The notes beneath the pieces were generated by a model. It did not search any database and had not been told where the DNA came from. It saw only the letters and a list, made by a program, of their open reading frames with translations. Below, in pieces: positions 21,951 to 27,129 of a stretch of DNA of 27,129 bases. Position numbers and translations under genes: made by a program. Every line of letters begins with the position of its first letter. Within the stretch, counting starts at the first letter, position 1. Origin of the DNA: JBBQHM01 sp038323965 (lineage in GTDB: Bacteria > Verrucomicrobiota > Verrucomicrobiia > Chthoniobacterales > UBA10450); assembly GCA_038323965.1 (NCBI GenBank), contig JBBQHM010000021.1, positions 1 through 27,129 of the forward strand. Reading direction: 5' to 3'.

Positions 21951-23363
21951 TTACGCTGCGGCGGGACGACGATACCCGAAAATTTCTCGTTCCTTGATCA
22001 TCCGCACGACCTCCGGGGGGACCATGGTTTCCCAACTCTTGTCGCCGGCCTGCAATTTCGCCAGGGCAGCGGGGGGATGGATGCGGAGATAGTCCGCATG
22101 ATAATCGGTGATCTCCACGATGAATTCGTTATCGATCAGATAATTAAACAACGATTTAAGATTGGGCGCCACTTCCAGCTGTTTGGCCGAAATGAGCTGG
22201 CCGTTCTGCTCATCGATCATCGGATAGACATACAACTTCAGGCCGCCCTTGAACATTCTGCCGAGCGCTTCCAGGATGCCGCCTTCGAGATGTAGATAAT
22301 ATTTTTCGTCGAAGATCTCCATCAAGCTCGGCACGCCCATCACCAGTCCGATTCTGTTGCTGGTGTAACGCGAGAGATAGGCAGCGAGCCGGAAGTACTC
22401 GCCAAATTTTGAGATCAGGACGGTGCGACCCAGCGCGCCAAGGATGTCGACCCGCGCCAGGAAATCGGCGTGATTCAACTGTCCCTCTGCGAGCAGGTTT
22501 TCGAGGGTCATCTCCATCAACACCACGATGTCCTCATCATCGGTGCCGGGTTGATTCAGCAGAACTTTTCGCGCGCCTTCGAGCATGTCATTCGTCGCAT
22601 AAGTGACTGGGCGAAAACTACCGCGCTCGACCAGGATCGCTTTTTTGTAGAGAACGTCCGCCGGTTGCACACTCTCGCCGTCGGATGTGAACATGACCGC
22701 ATCGGTCAGGCCCTGGCTCACCAGCTGCAAACTCATCAGCCGATTGTCGACGCCGGCGTAGACCGGGCCGGAAAATTTCACCATATCGACCTCGATCCGG
22801 TCCGGGGCCAGGTTCTCCTGCAGAGCCGAGATGATTCGGTCCGGCTCGGCCTGATAGAAGGCGGAATGGATCAGGTTGACCCCAATGACCCCGAGGGCTT
22901 CCTGGTGGTCTACGTTGGTTTCATCGAGAAGACGCAGATGGATGATGATCTGGCTCGGCTCGCCACGCATGTCCGTCTGGAAGCGAATACCCAGCCACCC
23001 ATGCGATTCGTTATGCTGCTTGAAACTTCTGGCCGCGACGGTGTCGGCGAAAACGAAAAATGTGCGCGACGCGCCGAGCTTCGCGTCGAGACGTTCCAGC
23101 AATAAATCGTATTCATGGTCGAGCATCGTCTGCAGGCGATGACGGCTGACGTAGCGATCCGTGGATCCGTAGATCGCGTCGCTAAAGGTCATGTCGTACG
23201 CCGACATCGTTTTCGCCACCGTCCCCGACGCGCCGCCGACGTAAAAAAAGCGGCGGGCCACTTCCTGGCCAGCGCCGATTTCCGCGAATGTACCGTAGCG
23301 CTTCGCGTCGAGATTAATCTGGAACGCTTTTTTGTTCGTCCCTAAATCCATCTCGGCGTTCAT
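21951..23363 (-). CDS. Conserved 470-aa protein of unknown function
   Basis: A 470-residue soluble-looking protein with no signal peptide or membrane helix. Conserved-looking blocks are FQINLDAKRYGTFAEIGAGQEVARRFF, SAYDMTFSDAIYG, RHRLQTMLDHEYDLLLERL and LGVIGVNLIHSAFY. Later come GTDDEDIVVLMEMTLENLL and the late YYLHLEGGILEALGRMFKGGLKLYVYP. I recognise it as a widespread conserved family whose members carry inconsistent names (for example TonB-dependent receptor or nicotinamide-nucleotide adenylyltransferase). I see no beta-barrel, plug domain or HxGH nucleotidyltransferase motif to support either. It lies between batE (84 bases upstream) and pilM (59 bases downstream) on the same strand. No function is assigned. 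Confidence 0.85.
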   Translation of the reverse strand: MNAEMDLGTNKKAFQINLDAKRYGTFAEIGAGQEVARRFFYVGGASGTVAKTMSAYDMTFSDAIYGSTDRYVSRHRLQTMLDHEYDLLLERLDAKLGASRTFFVFADTVAARSFKQHNESHGWLGIRFQTDMRGEPSQIIIHLRLLDETNVDHQEALGVIGVNLIHSAFYQAEPDRIISALQENLAPDRIEVDMVKFSGPVYAGVDNRLMSLQLVSQGLTDAVMFTSDGESVQPADVLYKKAILVERGSFRPVTYATNDMLEGARKVLLNQPGTDDEDIVVLMEMTLENLLAEGQLNHADFLARVDILGALGRTVLISKFGEYFRLAAYLSRYTSNRIGLVMGVPSLMEIFDEKYYLHLEGGILEALGRMFKGGLKLYVYPMIDEQNGQLISAKQLEVAPNLKSLFNYLIDNEFIVEITDYHADYLRIHPPAALAKLQAGDKSWETMVPPEVVRMIKEREIFGYRRPAAA

Positions 23364-23447
23364 GGCAATGAAGATGAAAACATTTGCGATGTTCTCAACA
23401 GCCGACTTCGTGCCGCGGCCGCAACGTCACAAATTACATAGTCCCGG

Positions 23448-24185
23448 TCACAGCCGCACGAGCTCGCAAGCTTTGCCGGGAATCCAGCCGCGCTGCCCGT
23501 TCGGCAGTGCTACGTAGTTCCAGTCGCCGCGCTGCTGCAGAAGTTGCACCTCACTGCCGGCCGGTAGCGGCAAGACCGGCTGCGCATTATCGGCGGTGGC
23601 AACGCGCGCCTGAATCTCAGGTTGAACGATGATGGCGGCTCCGTCGTTTCGCAGCTTTTGCAAATAGAGGGCGCCTCCCGTCACACCTGACAACATCGCG
23701 GCGCTGAGAACGACAAAGACTCCGAGGCCCGTGCGGTTAACGAAGAATATTTGGGCCAAGGCGAAAAACGCGATCCAGCCGGCGATCGCGCCGACAAGAG
23801 CAAGCATCGAGCTGGAAAGCTTTTGCGCGGAACGAGAGACCACATTCTCCTGCATCTGGAGCGCATGAGCGTCAGTCATGGCCAGGCTTAGATTTGCCGC
23901 CGCTTCAGGGTGATGCGGATCAAGCGCGAGCGCGCGTTTAAAGTTCAGGATCGCGCGGGCGGGATCATCCGTGCGAAAGTAAGAGTTGCCCAGATTATAG
24001 AATACGTTGGGGCTCCACTCGCCCTTCGCCACCAGCGATTCGTAAGCCGCGCGGGCGTCACTGAATTTCCCGGCCGCAAACGCTTCGTTCGCTTTTGCGA
24101 AAGGAGAGTCTGCGCTTTCCGCAGCGACTAGGTTTTGCCCGACGGCCAGCAGAATGAGGATGAACCCGGCGATGAGTTTTTTCAT
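23448..24185 (-). CDS. batE: BatE-like TPR and SH3 domain membrane protein
   Basis: A 245-residue protein. A signal peptide (KKLIAGFILILLAVGQNLVAA) is followed by two TPR-like repeats (SPFAKANEAFAAGKFSDARAAYESL, NVFYNLGNSYFRTDDPARAILNFKRALALDP). Two membrane helices follow (MLALVGAIAGWIAFFALAQIFF, LGVFVVLSAAMLSGVTGGALYL). The C-terminus is a bacterial SH3 domain (LPLPAGSEVQLLQQRGDWNYVALPNGQRGWIPGKACELV). This is the domain order of BatE in Bacteroides aerotolerance (bat) operons and their homologues. It overlaps batD by ATGA and is the last bat gene. Its exact biochemical role is unknown. Confidence 0.85.
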   Translation of the reverse strand: MKKLIAGFILILLAVGQNLVAAESADSPFAKANEAFAAGKFSDARAAYESLVAKGEWSPNVFYNLGNSYFRTDDPARAILNFKRALALDPHHPEAAANLSLAMTDAHALQMQENVVSRSAQKLSSSMLALVGAIAGWIAFFALAQIFFVNRTGLGVFVVLSAAMLSGVTGGALYLQKLRNDGAAIIVQPEIQARVATADNAQPVLPLPAGSEVQLLQQRGDWNYVALPNGQRGWIPGKACELVRL

Positions 24186-26047
24186 ACGGGCAGACTTTCA
24201 ATTAACTCAAGGATTTCGCGTCGTGCCTCGGGTGGGAGGTCGCCGTTCGAGGTGCGGCCGCTGTAACGCATTTCGTCCTTCTGCTCGAAGATCCGTCGAA
24301 GCGTCTGGCGCTGCTGCGCGGTCGCGGCAAACGCATCGCCTGCATTTTCCGCATCAATCGATTCCGGATTACCTCCTCGTTTAAGCGCAGCCTTGAGTTG
24401 AACGACGCGAGCCGCACTGGCGAGGTAATCGTGTGATGATGCTGAGGCTGCTCGTAATTTTCTCAGTTCCACGTCTAGGTCACGGCGCAGTCTCGCTGCG
24501 GCCAGGCGATTGCGGTCGCCCATGGCGCGCCGGCGCAGCGCCCACGCCATAAATCCGGCAAGAGCCAACGCCGGTATTAGTTGCGCCAGTAAAAATCCGC
24601 GCCGTGCATAGAGCGGAGAGAAGGTGCTGACGACCGACCCACGCTCCGGAAGTTGCTGAAGAATGTCCGAGGCGATGGCATTTTGTGGTGGGCGACTGGC
24701 AGCAGGCGTCGCGCTTGCGATGGCTGGCGTCTGCGATCGCGCGGCAGCGGAAACTGGCGCGGCTGCACCCTGTACCTGAATCGCGATCGGATCAGTCTTC
24801 GCCGTGACGTAATCTTCTTTGATAGGATCAAAGTAGGTAAACAGGAACGGTGGGAGCGCCTGCCTGGCTTCAGTGGTTGAAAGAACCATCTCGAACGTTT
24901 TCGTTCCGCTGATTCCCACATCGTCGTCCTGTTTGTACTTCCCGGACGGCGGATATTTGTGCCAGCCGCGCTCGTCTTCCAGCATCGGAGCGTTGACGCG
25001 ATCAAAATTTCCGCGACCGCTCACTGTCGCAGTCGCGGTGATGGGATCGCCGCTCTGGACGCGCTTCGGGTTGGCATCCGCAGCGATGCTGAAATTACCG
25101 ACCGCGCCGCTAAAACTCGGCGGTGCCTTCGGCGGCAGCGGCTTGATCTCGAGCGTCACCGGTTCGCTCTTTACCGTAATCTGCCGCGGTTCCGCCATGC
25201 TCCCAAACGGGTCGGCGAACATCGGGTCGCTGAAAGGATCGTTCATGCCGAAAAGATCAAAGGGCGAGCGCGATCGTGGCGCGCTTCCTCGGCGTCGCGG
25301 CAGGAGCAGGACTGCTTTGGACTCAAGCGGCGGCAGCTCGATTTTTCCTGAAGTCGTCGCTGCAACCGCACCTTTCCAGGTCAGGACATTGTAAGTAACG
25401 CCGTTGACGCTTTGCGTACTTTCCTGCGGTTGCTGCGCTTTGCGGAGCGTTAAGCCCTGGGCCGTAATTTCGGGCGGCTCATACCGTTGTAACCGAACGC
25501 GGGTATTAAATCCGAGTCGCACTTCGACCGGAAGAACTTCACCAACATAACCGGCGCGCTTCGGGACAACGATCTCGAGGAACGCGGCGTTCTTTGTCGA
25601 GACGGTGTCGTCGCTGGTGGTACCGCGGGTCGCGCCGCGATTCGAACGGGCGGAGCCGCCGCCGTCAGTGACGTGCAGCGTCAACTCCGGAGTCTTCTGG
25701 GGCGAGCCGCCAATTTGAATTGTCTGCGCCGGAATCTTGAAAGTGCCGGCGCGCTCCGACAGCACAGTGTAGGTGTACACGATGCTCGAGGTGACACTGA
25801 GATTGTTCATCTCGAAATGCTGCTCGGTGCCAGTGCGGTGAATTTCCAGCCCATCTACCGCGATATCTTCCGGTGCCTCCGCTTTCCGATCGCCATTGAT
25901 TCGAATTTGCAGTTGCACCATCTCTCCCACATTCGCGTCGGAGTTACTGAGGACCGCGGTGACCGTCGGCGCGGCGGCGTGTGCGAACGGGACGATCGCG
26001 CAGAGCAATCCAACGCAGGCGATAATGTTAAGACGAGGACGTGACAT
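24182..26047 (-). CDS. batD: BatD-like exported membrane protein
   Basis: The protein has 621 residues from ATG 26047, with a signal peptide (RLNIIACVGLLCAIVPFAHA). A large periplasmic beta-sandwich region opens with VTAVLSNSDANVGEMVQLQIRINGDRKAEAPEDIAVDGLEIHRTGTEQ and continues with IVYTYTVLSERAGTFKIPAQTIQIGG, both BatD hallmarks. A second immunoglobulin-like part carries GDPITATATVSGRGNFDRVNAPML. A C-terminal membrane helix (LLAQLIPALALAGFMAWAL) and a helical cytoplasmic tail end the protein. BatD is part of the Bat membrane complex with the VWA proteins BatA/BatB, linked to oxidative stress tolerance. The upstream in-frame start at 26101 overlaps batC and precedes the signal peptide, so it was rejected. 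Confidence 0.88.
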   Translation of the reverse strand: MSRPRLNIIACVGLLCAIVPFAHAAAPTVTAVLSNSDANVGEMVQLQIRINGDRKAEAPEDIAVDGLEIHRTGTEQHFEMNNLSVTSSIVYTYTVLSERAGTFKIPAQTIQIGGSPQKTPELTLHVTDGGGSARSNRGATRGTTSDDTVSTKNAAFLEIVVPKRAGYVGEVLPVEVRLGFNTRVRLQRYEPPEITAQGLTLRKAQQPQESTQSVNGVTYNVLTWKGAVAATTSGKIELPPLESKAVLLLPRRRGSAPRSRSPFDLFGMNDPFSDPMFADPFGSMAEPRQITVKSEPVTLEIKPLPPKAPPSFSGAVGNFSIAADANPKRVQSGDPITATATVSGRGNFDRVNAPMLEDERGWHKYPPSGKYKQDDDVGISGTKTFEMVLSTTEARQALPPFLFTYFDPIKEDYVTAKTDPIAIQVQGAAAPVSAAARSQTPAIASATPAASRPPQNAIASDILQQLPERGSVVSTFSPLYARRGFLLAQLIPALALAGFMAWALRRRAMGDRNRLAAARLRRDLDVELRKLRAASASSHDYLASAARVVQLKAALKRGGNPESIDAENAGDAFAATAQQRQTLRRIFEQKDEMRYSGRTSNGDLPPEARREILELIESLPV

Positions 26048-26060
26048 ACGCTGCGAAATT

Positions 26061-27129
26061 CTACCAATCGTTATAGACACGACGACGAGCCTTGCGTTCA
26101 TCGAGCTGGACGCGCGCCTCTTCGTCCTTCGTCGCCTGTAAAAGCAGTTCCGCTTCGCGCTCGCTCATCTCGCCGGGTTTGTCCACTGGCGCAGCTCCTT
26201 CTCCACTGGCGCTGCTCGCGTCGGAAGGTTGCTCTTCGCCGGCGTTTTTAAAATCGCCATCGCGTTTCTGCGGCGACTGCGTGGGAGCGGGCGAGGGCGA
26301 GGCGCCTTCGCCCGCGGAATCTCCGGGGGTTGGGCTCGGGGTCTCCGCTCGTTTTTCATTGCCTGGATTTTTAGAGGAGTCACCCTTTCCGGGCGAAGCA
26401 CTGGTGGATGGTTGAGGCGAAGATCCGGGTGATTGCGATGGGCTCGCGTTCGGAGTCGGTGGGGCCTTCTCTCTTTGCTCGGGAGATTTGCCGGAGTCTT
26501 TCGGTTGATCCTTGCTCTCGCCCTTACTACCGGGGGCAGGCGACGACTGCGCTTCACTTTTTTTATCCTGCTGTTGCTTGTCTGGCTGATCCTTCTGTTG
26601 CTGTCCGCCCCCCTGTTGTTGCTGGTCCTGGGTTTGCTGGTCGTTCTTTTGATCCTGCTTTTGCTGCGGCGATGATGATGGGGATGGGCTCGGAGTCGGT
26701 GTCGGGGTCGGCTGGTCCTGCTTTCGCTTCAGCTCTTCGATTTTTTGCTTCACGAACTCCGCGTTCTCCTTCGCCTCCTTGTTTTCGGGTTCGAGCTTGA
26801 GCGTTTCGTCGTAATGGCGAAGAGCGTTCGCCCAGTCGCTCAGTTTTTTATCATCGGCCTTCTGTTGTTCGCCGCGTTGATAAAGTGTGTTGCCAAGATT
26901 GTAGCGGCTCTTTGCCTGCAAATCATGATCCGGTGAGAGCAATGCCTGGCTGAACGATTGCAAGGCTTTGTCGTAATCGCGCAGTTTGTAAGAGGCTGCA
27001 CCGGCGTCGAACTGCAGCCGGTCCTCCGCGCGATTTTGCGGATGCGTCCGGAGAGTTTCCTCAAATTGCTTATACGCCTGGCCAAATTCGCCGCGGCCAT
27101 ACTCTGTAATTCCCGGCGATGCCGCGAAC
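26061..27129 (-). CDS. batC: BatC-like TPR protein with long low-complexity tail (5' end outside window)
   Basis: The frame stays open to the right edge, so about 355 C-terminal residues are seen. The N-terminal visible part is TPR: GRGEFGQAYKQFEETLRTHPQ, DAGAASYKLRDYDKALQSFSQAL, SRYNLGNTLYQRGEQ and NALRHYDETLKLEPENKEAKENAEFVKQKIEELK. About 180 residues of low complexity follow (26180-26717), rich in Gln, Ser, Pro, Lys and Asp. A short charged end (SEREAELLLQATKDEEARVQLDERKARRR) closes it and resembles the tail that ends many BatC-type proteins. batD follows after 13 bases. The TTG at 26963 is not a start, because TPR sequence precedes it. Confidence 0.85.
   Translation of the reverse strand, partial: FAASPGITEYGRGEFGQAYKQFEETLRTHPQNRAEDRLQFDAGAASYKLRDYDKALQSFSQALLSPDHDLQAKSRYNLGNTLYQRGEQQKADDKKLSDWANALRHYDETLKLEPENKEAKENAEFVKQKIEELKRKQDQPTPTPTPSPSPSSSPQQKQDQKNDQQTQDQQQQGGGQQQKDQPDKQQQDKKSEAQSSPAPGSKGESKDQPKDSGKSPEQREKAPPTPNASPSQSPGSSPQPSTSASPGKGDSSKNPGNEKRAETPSPTPGDSAGEGASPSPAPTQSPQKRDGDFKNAGEEQPSDASSASGEGAAPVDKPGEMSEREAELLLQATKDEEARVQLDERKARRRVYNDW
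26180..26717 (-). repeat. Low-complexity Q/S/P/K-rich coding segment in batC
   Basis: The segment codes PTPTPTPSPSPSSSP, then Gln-rich stretches (DQKNDQQTQDQQQQGGGQQQ) and Ser/Pro/Lys-rich stretches. The DNA shows imperfect CTG/TTG and CGGTGT-type short repeats. It is probably a disordered linker or wall-spanning spacer and a site prone to length variation. Confidence 0.7.

Noticed and set aside
23379..23393. AACAT / ATGTT hairpin before the 470-aa gene
   Set aside because: Only five AT-rich pairs and no T tract; too weak to call.
26505..26680. Repeated CTG/TTG-like units on the plus strand, CRISPR or tandem array possibility
   Set aside because: The units are codon-level repeats encoding Gln-rich sequence of BatC on minus; no regular spacer-repeat spacing.

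Overview
The window is moderately GC-rich, gene-dense bacterial chromosome with no phage, insertion sequence, CRISPR, rRNA or tRNA signature. The best guess for the organism is a soil-type member of the Verrucomicrobia (Spartobacteria/Chthoniobacterales-like). This rests on four things: the GFTLVEI prepilin style, a PilM-PilN-PilO-PilP block like that of Akkermansia, an FmdB-like protein and an omega subunit of the type I associate with this phylum, and a Bat (aerotolerance) operon. The phylum assignment is inference from protein style, not from a marker gene.

Layout. 1-4.9 kb, mixed strands: the 3' end of a DUF885 protein, a small secreted protein that looks truncated, a small membrane protein and a MarR regulator on the minus strand, a divergent lone type IV prepilin, a YVTN beta-propeller protein, a DUF5329 protein and a phospholipase D/cardiolipin synthase-like lipoprotein. 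4.9-11 kb: an unknown 118-aa protein, a tiny basic protein with a TTG start, an L,D-transpeptidase, a convergent DUF2459/FmdB-like pair, RNA polymerase omega, a luciferase-like monooxygenase coupled to a small membrane protein, a PepSY-like membrane protein, a tandem AP2-like protein and an OsmC protein. 11-19.1 kb: housekeeping genes glyS, murI with a cell-wall amidase (overlapping, minus strand), valS and cstA.

19.1-27.1 kb is one uninterrupted minus-strand run. In transcription order it reads batC (5' end outside the window), batD, batE, a conserved 470-aa protein of unknown function, then pilM, pilN, pilO and a pilP-like gene. Several junctions are 4-base ATGA overlaps. The pil genes encode the inner-membrane alignment complex of a type IV pilus or type II-like machine; the secretin gene that often follows is absent. 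The bat genes encode TPR and membrane proteins of the Bat complex, and batA/batB and a MoxR ATPase would be expected upstream of the window. This run, with the unknown protein at its centre, is the most interesting part.

Several starts have no Shine-Dalgarno sequence but a -10-like hexamer only 5-9 bases upstream of the start codon, suggesting leaderless transcripts. No gene-free stretch exceeds 300 bases.
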